Positions 1-9,828 of a DNA stretch of 64,000 nucleotides are shown here, in pieces. The stretch's first letter is position 1, and every line of letters starts with the position of its first letter. The stretch is from Chitinimonas viridis (GTDB lineage: Bacteria > Pseudomonadota > Gammaproteobacteria > Burkholderiales > Chitinimonadaceae), in the NCBI RefSeq assembly GCF_030409555.1, contig NZ_JAUFPU010000018.1, positions 731,532 to 795,531 on the forward strand, given 5' to 3'. The notes below the pieces were generated by a model. That model worked only from the letters and a program-made list of their open reading frames with translations, searched no databases and had not been told where the DNA came from. A program made the position numbers and the translations under genes.

Positions 1-320
1 AGCAGGCGGCAACCACGCCGATATGATTCCGCTTCGAGTTTCGCCAGCACCTTGGCTGCCGCGCCCTGCGCGCGGTAGGCTGGGCGCACGAACATGCGCT
101 TGAGCTCGCCCGCCTCAAGCTGCAGAACGACGGCACCACAAGCAACGGCCATACCCTCCTCATCCCTGGCAACGACAAACACGACGTTCTCTTGTTGCAG
201 GGCAGAGAGGTCCAGCGCGTAACGTGCTTCGGCTGGATACAAGCTATCCTGATATGCATCCAGCTCCGCAATGAGCGACACTACTTCAGGCTGGTTGGGC
301 GGTTCTAGTTCTATACGCAT
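1..320 (-). CDS. GNAT family N-acetyltransferase (3' end cut by window edge)
   Basis: The frame reads leftward from an ATG at 318-320 and runs off the window with no stop, so the C-terminus is missing. The visible 106 residues begin MRIELEPPNQPEV. They contain a GNAT-type core: a beta strand (NVVFVVARDEEG), then AVACGAVVLQ and ELKRMFVRPAYRAQGAAAKVL, which matches the acetyl-CoA pyrophosphate-binding motif A (R/Q-x-x-G-x-G/A) followed by the helix. The family transfers acetyl from acetyl-CoA to amines; the substrate here is unknown. The stretch 321-558 to its right holds no gene that I can support. Confidence 0.8.
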   Translation of the reverse strand, partial: MRIELEPPNQPEVVSLIAELDAYQDSLYPAEARYALDLSALQQENVVFVVARDEEGMAVACGAVVLQLEAGELKRMFVRPAYRAQGAAAKVLAKLEAESYRRGCRL

Positions 321-558
321 GGGGGATGTTGAGGCCTTAAAGCGATTGAACGGACATCAGGGTCCGCTGAGGAATTGTTATTGCAGGCCGCCATTGCCGT
401 GCTTCAAACCCGCCGCGCCCGATTGCCCAGCGGCCATGGCTAACCTTCATGGTGATACTGGATTTACGCCAAGCAAGCTAGACATGAACGAAGCCCGCCC
501 AGCGCCAGTCTGGCGCTGGTACCTGCTCAGCCCGTCACCCAGCCATGACTTGCGTTCC

Positions 559-1293
559 TCACAGGCTTTCCGCCGAATCGGGGGAAATCACCTCCCAGGT
601 CCCGAACTGACTCAACCCAGCCGTCCTTGCCAAGGCGGCGGACACCTGGTTGTCCACCTGGCAGCGGTATTGCGGCTGGTAGCCCAGACCACAGGCATGG
701 CGGCTGATCGCACGCACTACACGGCTGGCGTGGCCCCTGCCCCGGCTTGACGCCAGCGTGAGCACGCCCATATCGGCAAGTTTCTGGCCCTCCCAAGGGT
801 ACATGCTGGCGGCGCAGACCAGGCGCTCGCCCTCGAAGGCACCGAATACCAGCCAATGATCGAGTTCGACATAGGCATCGTCCAGATCCTGCTCAGAGAC
901 CGCTGCCTGGAACTCGGCAAACACCGCCTCATCAGCCGCAGTCAGCTGGCGTAGGGTGTGTACCGGGGCCTCTTCCAACAGCACACGCTTTGTGGCTTCG
1001 GAAAAATAGAAAACATAGTCGGCGCCATGCAGGGCAACCTGCCCATCGCGCAGCTTTTGCCGCAATACCTGCTCGGTCAGCCCCTGGCCGCTGCCCAGAT
1101 CCAGCTGGTCCGCCAGTGCTGGCGTCATGACGGCACTCGTATGGCCATCCGCGGTCGCCAGCAGCATCACCCGCCTGTCCTCACTGAGTGCCGGGTTTAC
1201 GGCCAGCGTCAATTTGCCCTCGCGGCACCGTATCTCGCCGCCGAGGAAAGCGGCCTGCCAAAAATTTTCAATCTCATGAGAAAACAAGGACAT
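559..1293 (-). CDS. GNAT family acetyltransferase with N-terminal extension
   Basis: This 244-residue protein starts MSLFSHEIENFWQAAF. The C-terminal half (about residues 118-235) has GNAT features: ELDHWLVFGAFEGERLVCAASMYPWEG, then MGVLTLASSRGRGHASRVVRAISRHA. The last is motif A, with R-x-x-G-x-A binding the acetyl-CoA pyrophosphate. The N-terminal 110 residues form a separate alpha/beta region typical of the longer two-domain GNAT proteins. The substrate is not predictable. It stands alone on the minus strand with a roughly 220-bp gap to slyD, so it is probably its own transcription unit. Confidence 0.8.
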   Translation of the reverse strand: MSLFSHEIENFWQAAFLGGEIRCREGKLTLAVNPALSEDRRVMLLATADGHTSAVMTPALADQLDLGSGQGLTEQVLRQKLRDGQVALHGADYVFYFSEATKRVLLEEAPVHTLRQLTAADEAVFAEFQAAVSEQDLDDAYVELDHWLVFGAFEGERLVCAASMYPWEGQKLADMGVLTLASSRGRGHASRVVRAISRHACGLGYQPQYRCQVDNQVSAALARTAGLSQFGTWEVISPDSAESL

Positions 1294-1513
1294 CTAATCT
1301 GATCACTTTACGGTCATGGCATGCTGCACGGCCTTCGCCGCAGGCAGGCGTACAGCACAAAAGATCAAGCATGCTACGGAGCCCAAGGCACTGCCATAGC
1401 AGCAGCTGGCCAGGGCCCTCCCAGCAAACCCGCGAAGGTCTGCCAGGCAGGCGCCAATGCCTCTGCTATGGCAAGACGGCACACCAAGCCAGCAAGGACT
1501 CGGCTACCCAAGC

Positions 1514-1990
1514 CTAGTGGTGATGGCCATGCTCACCGTGGACATGCTGGTGTTCGATTTCCTCAGCAGTCGCAGCGCGTACATCGATTACCTTGAGGAT
1601 GAAGCGCATGGCTTTGCCGCACAGCGGGTGGTTGCCATCGAGCAGCACGGTTGGCCCCTTGATCTTGGTGACAAAGTAATAGCGCGGCTCGCCATCCGGC
1701 CCCCGGCGCTGTATCTGGCCACCGACCTTGACCCTCGGAGGAAACTCGGCCTTGGGCATGGTCGTCACCAGTGCTTCATCGCGCTGGCCAAATGCGTCTT
1801 CGGTAGCCAGTTCAACCGTGGCCTGGTAACCCGGCTCCTGCCCTTCCAGCGCAGCCTCGATCTTGGGGAAGAGGTTGTCGTAGCCGCCGTGCAGGTAGGC
1901 CGTCGGCTGTTTGCCCTCGTCGTATACAAAGCCTTGGGTGTCTGTCACCTTCATCAGCAGGGTGACTGCAGTATTCTTTTCTATCTTCAT
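1514..1990 (-). CDS. slyD: FKBP-type peptidyl-prolyl isomerase SlyD
   Basis: This 158-residue cytoplasmic prolyl isomerase/chaperone begins MKIEKNTAVTLLMKVTD. It has the SlyD layout: a split FKBP domain (YLHGGYDNLFPKIEAALEG near residues 31-49) with an inserted chaperone flap (about residues 65-130), including the family sequence DGNHPLCGKAMRF. The C-terminal tail HQHVHGEHGHHH is histidine-rich, which is the SlyD metal-binding feature used for nickel delivery to hydrogenase and other metal handling. The tail is shorter than in E. coli SlyD and lacks its many cysteines. It is monocistronic as far as can be seen. Confidence 0.93.
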   Translation of the reverse strand: MKIEKNTAVTLLMKVTDTQGFVYDEGKQPTAYLHGGYDNLFPKIEAALEGQEPGYQATVELATEDAFGQRDEALVTTMPKAEFPPRVKVGGQIQRRGPDGEPRYYFVTKIKGPTVLLDGNHPLCGKAMRFILKVIDVRAATAEEIEHQHVHGEHGHHH

Positions 1991-2338
1991 GGGGAGAACT
2001 TCTTGCGTAGGTAAAAGGTTTGCTACTTGCTACGGCCGCAGCAACTTGCTGATGCAGCCCCGCCTTGCTCGGCACAGCCTGCATCCAATGCCATATTGTT
2101 CCTTAGACAGCGCACCGACGGGAAGCAGAAGTTGGTCATAGGCGTAGAAGTGCTGTCTATCTACTCGCCGTTGTATAGGCAGACGGATAGATAGCCAGGA
2201 GCCCGTCTACCTGTTTGCAATCCAGTGCCGGCATGCGTATTTTCATGGCTTGTGGAAACGGAACGAGATAGACGGCATGCTTGCCAAGCCAACCAAGCCT
2301 ACACGCTTGAGCATGCCTGGACGCCACGAAAGGCCCGC
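1991..2338. other. Intergenic region between slyD and the zinc-ribbon-like protein gene
   Basis: This 348-bp stretch lies between divergently transcribed genes and should hold both promoters. A short imperfect dyad (CTATCTA at about 2156 and TAGATAG at about 2188) is visible. I see no RNA gene and no supported reading frame. Confidence 0.4.
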
Positions 2339-3613
2339 ATGACTGACCGAGTACGATGTAAAAACCCCAGCTGTGAGCACCGGATCTTGCCGGATACGGC
2401 TGCGAGAAACGACGGCCTGTGCATGCCCTGCGTACACGCAGCGGCTAGGCGCGAAAAAGCCGCGTATATCCAAGCACACCGGCACGATGTGTATGCGTTC
2501 GAGGGCATTACCAGCCCTGTCGAAATACTGAAGCTGGTTCATCGCCCTCGCCCCTTCGATCCGCTCATCAACTGGTTACCCTACCCGACGCGAACAGACA
2601 GGCTTTACCTCAATCTCTCGGCCGAGGAGGCGCGCTGCCTGGCAGACCATGCAGCACGCTTGGCAGGTACCGAGCGCCACGAGGAAGCGGAAGAGATAAG
2701 CCTTTGCCTGGCGGCTTTTACCGACACCAACCTTGATGCCTGCCTGCGACGATTTGTCGACCTAGGCACGCTATGGCCAAGTCTACCGTTTCATCGTTCT
2801 CCACCTGATGTGAGGGATGCACTGATAGCCCGGCTGGAGTCTGATATCGATGTACTCCAGCGCAATCATGTCTTGTTGGCATTGGCATGGATAGGCGATG
2901 CCGTGGTCGTCGAACAATTCGCCCAATGGGTGCGTCATCCCCCCTGCTGGGGCGAGACGCTCCATATTGCCCCGCAGGATTATGCTCGTGAGGCGGGCTG
3001 GGAACTGACCAGCGGCGGCCAACGACGCAACTTGTATTTTTCCACCTGTACGCCGCTTGAGCGAGGCGCCAACGCTACGGATTCCGGCATCAGGACAACG
3101 ATAGCGCGCACTGACAATTGCCCCCAATGCGCGATGCCACTTACCAACCTGTTCGAGCTGAGCCCCAACGCCTGCGACTTACCCGAGCTGGAAAACTGGC
3201 GTGTGTCGGTCGCCATCGCCAGCTGTGAACGCTGCACATGCGCGGCCACGGTTTTCGGATGCGTGGACGACAGCGGGCAAGCACATTGGTCGCCAAAAAA
3301 CATCCTTCCGGCGCCTTTGCCAACGGATACAGGCGCATACGACAAGCTACCGAGCAACGTCCTGAGGGCTGGCCCACAACGCCCGCCCTTGTTTGCCGCA
3401 CATGAGTTCCTGCCCACCACGTTCTCGCAGCTTGGTGGGCACCCTACGTGGATACAGGATGCTCGGTATCCCCTGTGCCCAGACTGCGAACAAACCATGA
3501 TGTTCCTGGGTCAACTCGATCATCAAGACATGGAAGACGGTACGGAAGGCATCTATTACGCCTTCATCTGCCTGGCCTGCAGGACAACTGCAACGTCCTA
3601 CCAGCAATCATAG
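2339..3613 (+). CDS. Uncharacterised cysteine-rich protein with YwqG/DUF1963-like C-terminus
   Basis: This 424-residue protein starts at MTDRVRCKNPSCEHRILP. I chose this start because AAAGG precedes it by about 7 bases; an upstream in-frame ATG at 2225 has no such site. The first 31 residues form a Cys4-type zinc-ribbon-like segment (RCKNPSCEH...GLCMPC). Two further CxxC pairs follow (DNCPQCAM and CERCTC). The C-terminal 70 residues (SQLGGHPTWIQ, then YPLCPDCEQTMMFLGQLD and FICLAC) resemble the DUF1963/YwqG family, in which a GG-x-P-x-W-I/V-Q motif precedes a cysteine pair. No enzymatic function can be assigned. Confidence 0.75.
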   Translation: MTDRVRCKNPSCEHRILPDTAARNDGLCMPCVHAAARREKAAYIQAHRHDVYAFEGITSPVEILKLVHRPRPFDPLINWLPYPTRTDRLYLNLSAEEARCLADHAARLAGTERHEEAEEISLCLAAFTDTNLDACLRRFVDLGTLWPSLPFHRSPPDVRDALIARLESDIDVLQRNHVLLALAWIGDAVVVEQFAQWVRHPPCWGETLHIAPQDYAREAGWELTSGGQRRNLYFSTCTPLERGANATDSGIRTTIARTDNCPQCAMPLTNLFELSPNACDLPELENWRVSVAIASCERCTCAATVFGCVDDSGQAHWSPKNILPAPLPTDTGAYDKLPSNVLRAGPQRPPLFAAHEFLPTTFSQLGGHPTWIQDARYPLCPDCEQTMMFLGQLDHQDMEDGTEGIYYAFICLACRTTATSYQQS

Positions 3614-3690
3614 CGATGCATCGATAGGTTACATACTGCGTAAAGGCAAGCTGGCACTGGGCCAGCACAAGTTGCGAGGCCATGCCGGGG

Positions 3691-4089
3691 CTAGCCATCG
3701 TGCTGCTGATCTGCGAGGAAATGGGCAATAAGCTGCTGCGTGTATTTGACCTCTGGATCGACATCCTCGGCATCACCCGGATGGTGATACTCGCCCTGAT
3801 CAAACGCGCAATACACCTCGAACATGGCTTGCGGAATCGTTGCATCGTGATCAGCCCAGTACGGTGCACTGGTCCCAAGGCTGAAGACTGCATTCATGAT
3901 GACGTCCGCGTCGTAGTAACACATGGCGCCACATGAATACTGGATTGCCACATGACGCGAAAGCCGATTCAGCACATCCGGCGCAGAAGCGGCCGAAGCA
4001 AGCGCCGCCTCCTTGAGCAAGCCGTATTCAATGACGCCGGAAAGCGCTGCGTCGAGTAAGGGCAATAACGGTTGCGGTAATGTTTGCAT
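3691..4089 (-). CDS. Hypothetical protein, 132 aa
   Basis: This is a soluble acidic protein beginning MQTLPQPLLPLLDAALSGV. It has no signal peptide or membrane segment. The first half is helical and alanine/leucine-rich; the second half has many aromatic and acidic residues (CYYDADVIMN, YWADHDATIPQ, EVYCAFDQGEYHHPGDAEDVDPE). I do not recognise the family. It is convergent with the preceding plus-strand gene (gap 77 bp). Confidence 0.6.
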   Translation of the reverse strand: MQTLPQPLLPLLDAALSGVIEYGLLKEAALASAASAPDVLNRLSRHVAIQYSCGAMCYYDADVIMNAVFSLGTSAPYWADHDATIPQAMFEVYCAFDQGEYHHPGDAEDVDPEVKYTQQLIAHFLADQQHDG

Positions 4090-4170
4090 GGCATGGTTTT
4101 ACGAGTAAGCGCTGGCTAAGCTGGTTCTGCCAGCCTGGCAGCAACGCTGCAAGGGACCGCTGTTGCGGGG

Positions 4171-4443
4171 CTATTGATCTTGACCAGCATGCTGCCCAGC
4201 ATCGGGCGACTCTTTAGTCCGGCGCATGGACTCCAGCACGGCCAATGCTGCCCGCAATTGGGCGGCATTCTCAGGCTGGTGAAGGCTCACGCCAGACTGT
4301 TGCGCGACCCGTTCGATGACGGCCTCACGCGCCAGCCCCAGCTTATTGGCAACATGCAGCGCGCAAGAGCGCGCATGGGATGCCCGGTGCAAGAATGGCA
4401 CCGTCTCGTCCAGCAATTTACGTCGATGCGAGCTGAACGACAT
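4171..4443 (-). CDS. Small hypothetical helical protein, 90 aa
   Basis: This small basic protein starts MSFSSHRRKLLDETVPFLHRAS. A clear ribosome binding site (GGGGAG) lies about 6 bases upstream of the ATG, which supports translation. Residues 20-70 read as helices (HARSCALHVANKLGLAREAVIERVAQQ and NAAQLRAALAVLESMRR). The tail is polar. There is no recognised domain. It is divergent from the downstream chemoreceptor gene. Confidence 0.6.
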   Translation of the reverse strand: MSFSSHRRKLLDETVPFLHRASHARSCALHVANKLGLAREAVIERVAQQSGVSLHQPENAAQLRAALAVLESMRRTKESPDAGQHAGQDQ

Positions 4444-4696
4444 TCAATGGCTCCCCTACTTGTCTCATGCCCTTGGTTTGGCGCTGTGTGAGTAGGGGGT
4501 AGCCTACTACATGCCTTGAGGGCGGCTCCAGCGTTTCAGTTTTGATGCGGCGCACCATTATCGGATGGACGGTATGGACGCCCCGCATGCCAGCCCTCCA
4601 TGGAGTCACTATAAATATATTGCTACCGGCTGTTGCCTGCGTGGCAAGCATCGGTAAGGCACCACCCTTGTGGTGCATATATGGGGAGTCCACGAC

Positions 4697-6679
4697 ATGA
4701 CACTGGCGAATATTCCTATCCGCGGCAAGCTCTTGTTGCTGCTGGCCCTGCCCTTGCTGTGCCTGTTGCTGGCGGCAGCCAGTTGGGCGTGGTCTGGCTA
4801 TCAATTGGCCCAACAGCTGGAAGCCACCACACGCCTGACGGTGCTGGCCGACCGCGCCGGCACGCTGATCCATACCTTGCAGGTTGAGCGTGGCACTAGC
4901 GCCGGTTTCCTGTCCAAGGCTGATGGTAATGCCGGCGTGCTCACCGAACCGCGTGCCAAGGCGGATCAGGCCGCTGCAGATTGGCGTGCAGCCTTGGCCG
5001 CCAATCCGGCCGGCGGCGAGCTGGGCCAGGTGCTCACACGCAGCGTAGCGGGCCTGGCCTCGTTGTCGAACGTGCGCAGCGAGGTCGACCGCAGAAGCCT
5101 GGCGCCGGCTGCCGCCATCAGTGCCTACAGCGAACGCATCGAAACGCTGCTGGGCGTGGTCGATCAACTCGCCTTGGTGAATGATGAACCCGAGCTGTTG
5201 CGGCAAACCCAGGCGCTGATCGGCCTGCTTTGCTACAAGGAGGAATCCGGCCGCGAGCGGGCCTTGCTCAATGGCGCCTTCAGTGCCGGCAAGATAGACC
5301 TGGCGCAGGGGCTCAAGGTCAGCAGTAATGTGGCACGCCAGCAGGTCTGTGCCCGCCAGTTCGATCAATATGCGGGCGCTGCGCTACGCCAGCAGCACGC
5401 CGAACTGCAGCAATCGGCCGACTTTACCGGCACGACCGCCCTGCGGCAGCAGGCGCTGGCGGCCATAGGCGCGGAGCAGTTGCAAGGCGATGCCCAGCAA
5501 TGGTTTGCTACCTCGACCGCCCGCATCAATGCCTTGCATGTGTTGCAGGGCCGTCTGCTGGGCGAGCTGTCCGGCACGGCGACCAGCAGCCGCGATGCGG
5601 CTTACCAGCAGCTCTATTGGTCGCTGGGCTTGCTGGCCGTGGTATTGCTGGTAGTCGGCGCCATCGTGTTGGTAGTGGCCCGCAGCATCATTCACCCTAT
5701 CCAGCGGTTGGAGGGAGTGATGGATGGCGTGCGCGAGCATCTGGACCTGACCGAACGGGTACATCTAACGGGCACGGACGAGTTGGCCCGTATAGGCCGG
5801 GCGTTCGATCTGCTGCTGGACAAGCTGGCCGAAACCTTGGGCGATATCGGCCAGCGTGCAGTGGCAGTAACCGGCGCATCGCAGCAAATGGCCAGCACGG
5901 CCGGCGAGGTGGCCGGTGCCTCACACCTGCAATCCGAGGCGGTATCGGCCATTGCGGCGGCTGTAGAGGAAATGTCGGTCAGCATTTCGGCGGTGGCCGC
6001 CATCACCAGTGACTCGAAAACCCACGCCATGCGCACGCAGAGCCTGGCAGGGCAAGGCGCCGAGATCGCCGGCAAGACAGTAGGCGAGATGGAGCAGATG
6101 CGCGAGCAGGTCGATGAATCCAGCGCCGCACTGGCCCGCCTGCGCGAGCACTCAGGCGCCATTGGTGAGATAGTCGGGCTGATACGCGATATCTCTGACC
6201 AGACCAATCTGCTGGCACTGAATGCCGCCATAGAAGCCGCCCGTGCCGGCGAGCAGGGGCGCGGCTTTGCCGTGGTGGCCGACGAGGTACGCAAGCTGGC
6301 CGAGCGGGCAAGCAAGGCCACCAGCGAGATATCCCTGCTGATCAACCATATCCAGACCGATACGGTGCAGTCGGCCGATGCCATGCAGCAATCCTGCGGG
6401 CGCATGGACGGCGGCGTGCAACTGGTGCGAAGTGCCGCCGAGGCCTTGCAGCGCATCAACGACGAGGCCGTCATCACCGGCCAGGACAGCAACCAGATCG
6501 CCGCTGCCATGCAGGAGCAGCAGGTAGCCAGCGGACAAGTCGCCAACCGGGTGGAACAGATTGCCCAATTGGCAGAGGAAAACAGCCGCTCCATCGACCG
6601 GGCAGCCGACCTGGCGGGGCAACTGGACCAGCTGGCCGGCGAATTGCAGGGCTTGTTGCGGCGATTCCGACTGGCTTGA
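4697..6679 (+). CDS. Methyl-accepting chemotaxis protein with NIT sensor domain
   Basis: This 660-residue inner-membrane chemoreceptor starts at [14 protein letters not shown], because GGGGAG sits 8 bases before this ATG; an earlier in-frame ATG at 4670 has no such site. A transmembrane helix (about residues 11-33) is followed by a periplasmic all-helical NIT (nitrate/nitrite-sensing-type) domain carrying its hallmark [15 protein letters not shown] second helix (about 306-330), a HAMP linker and a cytoplasmic signalling hairpin follow. The conserved tip is at about residues 497-545 ([18 protein letters not shown], then [18 protein letters not shown]). It should signal to CheA/CheW. No che genes lie nearby. 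The ligand is inferred from the domain only. Confidence 0.9.
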   Translation: MTLANIPIRGKLLLLLALPLLCLLLAAASWAWSGYQLAQQLEATTRLTVLADRAGTLIHTLQVERGTSAGFLSKADGNAGVLTEPRAKADQAAADWRAALAANPAGGELGQVLTRSVAGLASLSNVRSEVDRRSLAPAAAISAYSERIETLLGVVDQLALVNDEPELLRQTQALIGLLCYKEESGRERALLNGAFSAGKIDLAQGLKVSSNVARQQVCARQFDQYAGAALRQQHAELQQSADFTGTTALRQQALAAIGAEQLQGDAQQWFATSTARINALHVLQGRLLGELSGTATSSRDAAYQQLYWSLGLLAVVLLVVGAIVLVVARSIIHPIQRLEGVMDGVREHLDLTERVHLTGTDELARIGRAFDLLLDKLAETLGDIGQRAVAVTGASQQMASTAGEVAGASHLQSEAVSAIAAAVEEMSVSISAVAAITSDSKTHAMRTQSLAGQGAEIAGKTVGEMEQMREQVDESSAALARLREHSGAIGEIVGLIRDISDQTNLLALNAAIEAARAGEQGRGFAVVADEVRKLAERASKATSEISLLINHIQTDTVQSADAMQQSCGRMDGGVQLVRSAAEALQRINDEAVITGQDSNQIAAAMQEQQVASGQVANRVEQIAQLAEENSRSIDRAADLAGQLDQLAGELQGLLRRFRLA

Positions 6680-6864
6680 TGCGTTTGCGCTCAGACTCTG
6701 ACATTGAACGTCACTGCAGCTAAGCGAACGAAGACTGATGAGATGGTCATGCCGACTTGATTCAACAGATCACTTGCTGGCAAGGGGCAACAGCGCCGTT
6801 GTGCCCCCTTGCCTACTGGACTGATCGCCGCCGTAGGTGGCCCTACAGAGCGAGCAGGCTCCGT

Positions 6865-7461
6865 TTAGACCGGTACGCGCATCAGGTTAGGCGGCAAGTT
6901 GCCCCGGAAGATCGGCCGATTGGCGTTGTCGGTGATCAGCAGGTACTCATAGGTCGCGGCTGCATGGTGGCGTGAGTAGTAGAAGGCGCGGCGGCCACCC
7001 TGCGTGCGTATGGTCAGGCGCCCGTCCCTGCTGGCCGAAAGGTCGTACTCGCGCGCCGTGCCGGCACCGGCCGCGCCGGGGTTGGTGGTGTGGGGGCCAC
7101 GGTCATGCCCGGGAAAGGGATTGTTGTTGTCTATCAGATTGCGCACAGCCGCCTGATAGACCAGGGGAATCTGGGCAAACCGGATATAGTTGCCCGGTGT
7201 ACGGCCCCGCCAGGCGTGCTTCTGCACATCCAGCTCGGCATGGGCGGCAGCGACGCGCTCCACCACTTGCGACAGGAAGTCGCTTGTCGACACAAAAGCC
7301 ATGTTGTCGCGGAATATTGCTGCGACCGCTTGGTCCAGGCAAAAACGGTTGAAATAGAAGTGCGGACGACCCGCCTGCTGCGCAGCGGAAAAGCGCTCTA
7401 TCGTGGCCATCGCCTGTGCCTGGGCCAGCTGTATGCTGGCGCCGGTAATCAGTATCGTCAT
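6865..7461 (-). CDS. Hypothetical protein, 198 aa, no recognised family
   Basis: The start MTILITGASIQLAQAQAM is chosen because AAGGAG lies 5 bases upstream of this ATG; an adjacent ATG one codon earlier is also possible. The first 80 residues are helical and alanine-rich. The second half is aromatic and arginine/asparagine-rich (PFPGHDRGPHTTNPGAAG, GGRRAFYYSRHHAAATYEYLLITDN). There is no signal peptide or membrane helix. The C-terminal half has the look of a small secreted or effector-type catalytic domain, but no known active site is identifiable. Confidence 0.6.
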   Translation of the reverse strand: MTILITGASIQLAQAQAMATIERFSAAQQAGRPHFYFNRFCLDQAVAAIFRDNMAFVSTSDFLSQVVERVAAAHAELDVQKHAWRGRTPGNYIRFAQIPLVYQAAVRNLIDNNNPFPGHDRGPHTTNPGAAGAGTAREYDLSASRDGRLTIRTQGGRRAFYYSRHHAAATYEYLLITDNANRPIFRGNLPPNLMRVPV

Positions 7462-7834
7462 CATTTCTCCTTTGTTTGTTCTGTTTATCTCAGCCATTTA
7501 TGAAAATGGCATGGGCGCGCACCATAGCATGAGATACGGCAAATCGGCGATAGCCCGCCGTGCCGAATTGGCGCGATGGTTGCGGCCTGCCAATTCAATG
7601 CCCGTTCTCCTAGCTGTGGGGATTTACCACGCCAAGTGATGCTCCAGCCCCCTATGAGCGGCATAGCCTCCTTCGTACCCCAGGGGAAAAGGCCTGTACT
7701 GTTGCCATGAGGCCTGGCGTATTGCTTGGTTTACCCCTCACAAACGGAACAACACTGGCAACCAGGCTCCGGCATATATAGTCTTGAGAGGTAGGTATTT
7801 CGCGTGTCATTGCGACTGCGAGTGGAGACTAATG
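7462..7834. other. Intergenic region upstream of the 198-aa orphan gene
   Basis: This 373-bp stretch lies between the start of the 198-aa gene and the end of the LysR gene, both on the minus strand. I see no supported coding frame, RNA gene or strong repeat. It presumably holds the promoter of the orphan gene, close to 7461-7500. Confidence 0.3.
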
Positions 7835-8737
7835 TCAGGACAATGCCGCGCGCCCCTCAAACAGCTCGACCATGGGACGAGTGCCCTCAAACACCGCGTC
7901 AAACAGTTGCTTGATGCGTGGCACATGGCGCAATTCCAAACGGGTGAGGAGCCAAAGGTCGCTACTCCACACTTTGGGCGGCGACGGTAACACGCGGCAT
8001 ATGCTGGGCTCCAAATCGCCGAGATAGCACGGCAGCACGGCCAAGCCTGCGCCAGCTTTGACCAAATTCAATACGTTGACGTGGCTGTTGGTGCGCAGCA
8101 CGGCGTTGGCGTCCAAGCCTTGCTGGTACAGCCACTTGGTGGAATCCAGGTGCGCGAAGGTCTCGTCGCCAGCAACCCAGGGGAAATCGGCCAGGTTGCT
8201 GGGTGTTGCGCCACCAATCTTCCGGGAGCGGTACACCGTGGACTCGATGCGGCACAGGCGCCTTGCCACCAGTGGATCCGCCGGCCGGCCGCCCGCACGA
8301 ATGGCCACATCGGCCTCGCCTTTCAGAATGTCTTGCTGCACCGTGGAGGTGTTGATCAACAACTGCACACCAGCCCGCCGCTGGTAGACACTAAGCAAGG
8401 GTGCCAGGGCGGCATGCATGAGGGTGTCTGTGGTCGTCAACCGCACAACCCCTCCTGGCCAGGCCGCACGCTTACCGAGTTGCCGTGTTGCAGAGGCCAA
8501 CTCGGTTTCCATATCAGCGGCAACTTGCAATAGCTCTTGCCCGGCCTCAGTCAGCGCGTAGCCAGCCCGGCTGCGCTCAAACAAACGCACGCCAAGCTCG
8601 GCTTCAAGAGATCCCAGGCGACGAAAAACGGTAGCATGGCTGACCCCTAATTTGTCGGCAGCTGCGGTCAGTGATCCAGCACGACCAATGTGTAAGAAGA
8701 AACGTAAGTCGTCCCAGGATTTAGGGCTTTGGGTCAT
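7835..8737 (-). CDS. LysR-family transcriptional regulator
   Basis: This 300-residue regulator begins MTQSPKSWDDLRFFLHIGRAGSLT. The winged helix-turn-helix occupies residues 8-66 (AAADKLGVSHATVFRRLGSLE, then GVRLFERSRAGYALTEAG). A type-2 periplasmic-binding-like effector domain (about 90-295) follows. It is divergent from the DUF1579-like/NIPSNAP/PEP-mutase cassette starting at 8871. By the usual LysR arrangement it probably controls that cassette from the 133-bp shared promoter region. The inducer is unknown. Confidence 0.92.
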   Translation of the reverse strand: MTQSPKSWDDLRFFLHIGRAGSLTAAADKLGVSHATVFRRLGSLEAELGVRLFERSRAGYALTEAGQELLQVAADMETELASATRQLGKRAAWPGGVVRLTTTDTLMHAALAPLLSVYQRRAGVQLLINTSTVQQDILKGEADVAIRAGGRPADPLVARRLCRIESTVYRSRKIGGATPSNLADFPWVAGDETFAHLDSTKWLYQQGLDANAVLRTNSHVNVLNLVKAGAGLAVLPCYLGDLEPSICRVLPSPPKVWSSDLWLLTRLELRHVPRIKQLFDAVFEGTRPMVELFEGRAALS

Positions 8738-8870
8738 GGTGGGTTACCACAGATTGCGAAAGCGCGAGTTTGCATTTTTGACATGATAGCTTGCACAGAT
8801 GGATGAAAGGAAAACCGACCAACCACCTATACTTCGCTGCCTATATCGCCCACCCCAAGAGCAAACTGGC

Positions 8871-9401
8871 ATGACAAACCCTACAACCAGCCTCCCCAGC
8901 ACCGGTGCTGCTTCTGACTTCGATTTCTTTGTCGGTTCCTGGCAGATACAGCACAGTCGTCTCAAGGAACGGCTGACCGGCTGCCAGGAGTGGGAACACT
9001 TTGAGGGCAGCTCTTCCATGCAAAAGCTGCTGGGAGGCTGTGCCAATGTGGATGACAACGTGATCCACCTGCCCGATGGTTATTACCGGGCCTTGACCAT
9101 CCGAAGCTTTGACGCATCAATTGGTTTGTGGTCGATTTGGTGGCTGGATGGTCGTCATCCAGGTCGGCTCGATACGCCCGTTGTAGGTGGCTTCAAAGAC
9201 GGCAAGGGCTACTTCTACGCCGATGACACGCACAACGGCCAAGCCATTCGCGTTCGCTTCTTGTGGACTCAATGCTCTGAACTGGGGCAGCCACGCTGGG
9301 AGCAAGCGTTCTCCACCGATGGCGGGGACAACTGGGAAGTCAATTGGGTGATGGACTTCCGCCGTACCGATGGCATGGCAGGAACACCAGCATGCCTGTA
9401 A
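8871..9401 (+). CDS. DUF1579-like protein
   Basis: This 176-residue protein starts MTNPTTSLPSTGAASDFDFF. The phrase DFDFFVGSWQIQHSRLKERL matches the opening of DUF1579/lipocalin-like proteins, a F-x-x-F/L-x-G-x-W strand that starts a small beta-barrel. Several aromatic-rich strands follow (ALTIRSFDASIGLWSIWWLDG, FSTDGGDNWEVNWVMDFRR). It is cytoplasmic by sequence. Its stop codon overlaps the next gene by 10 bp, so the two are translationally coupled. The reading frame extends upstream to 8799, but the ATG at 8871 fits the family start. Confidence 0.78.
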   Translation: MTNPTTSLPSTGAASDFDFFVGSWQIQHSRLKERLTGCQEWEHFEGSSSMQKLLGGCANVDDNVIHLPDGYYRALTIRSFDASIGLWSIWWLDGRHPGRLDTPVVGGFKDGKGYFYADDTHNGQAIRVRFLWTQCSELGQPRWEQAFSTDGGDNWEVNWVMDFRRTDGMAGTPACL

Positions 9402-9751
9402 TCGAGATCCGCAGCTACCGGCTTGTGCCAGGCAGCGGAGATCGGTTCCACCAGCTGATCAGCCAACAAAGCCTGCCCCTGATGCTGGCCTGGGGCATTG
9501 ACGTCCTGGACTTTGGACCGTCGCTCCACGACAGGGATTGCTACTTCCTGATTCGCGCCTTCCAAGATTTAACCAACCTGGAAGCCGTCCAGGCGGCCTT
9601 CTATGCGAGCCCTAACTGGCGCAACGGTCCACGAGAAGCCATCGTGAGTCTGATCGCATCAGACAGCAATGTGGTGATAGAGATGAGCCACGATCGCGTC
9701 GAGGCCTTGCGCAACCGAACCATCACCAGCAATGGACAGCTCGCCGACTAA
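9392..9751 (+). CDS. NIPSNAP family protein
   Basis: This 119-residue protein reads MPVIEIRSYRLVPGSGDRFH. It matches the NIPSNAP/dimeric alpha-beta barrel fold: an opening E-x-R-x-Y strand, a G-x-x-x-x-F helix, a central strand (YFLIRAFQDLTNLEAVQAAFY) and W-x-x-G-P. Bacterial NIPSNAP proteins are small and often sit with catabolic or oxidoreductase genes; their reactions are mostly undefined. It overlaps the preceding DUF1579-like gene and is followed 77 bp later by the PEP-mutase-family gene, which suggests one operon. Confidence 0.8.
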   Translation: MPVIEIRSYRLVPGSGDRFHQLISQQSLPLMLAWGIDVLDFGPSLHDRDCYFLIRAFQDLTNLEAVQAAFYASPNWRNGPREAIVSLIASDSNVVIEMSHDRVEALRNRTITSNGQLAD

Positions 9752-9828
9752 CTTGCCCCGAAGCATTAGTCCAACATAGACCGATTACCGCCTTTGACAC
9801 GAGGGCATAAAGCGAAACGAAGCTGCTC

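Noticed and set aside
271-750. Plus-strand frame crossing two minus-strand GNAT genes
   Set aside because: It overlaps the start of one GNAT gene and the end of another and has no domain or ribosome binding site.
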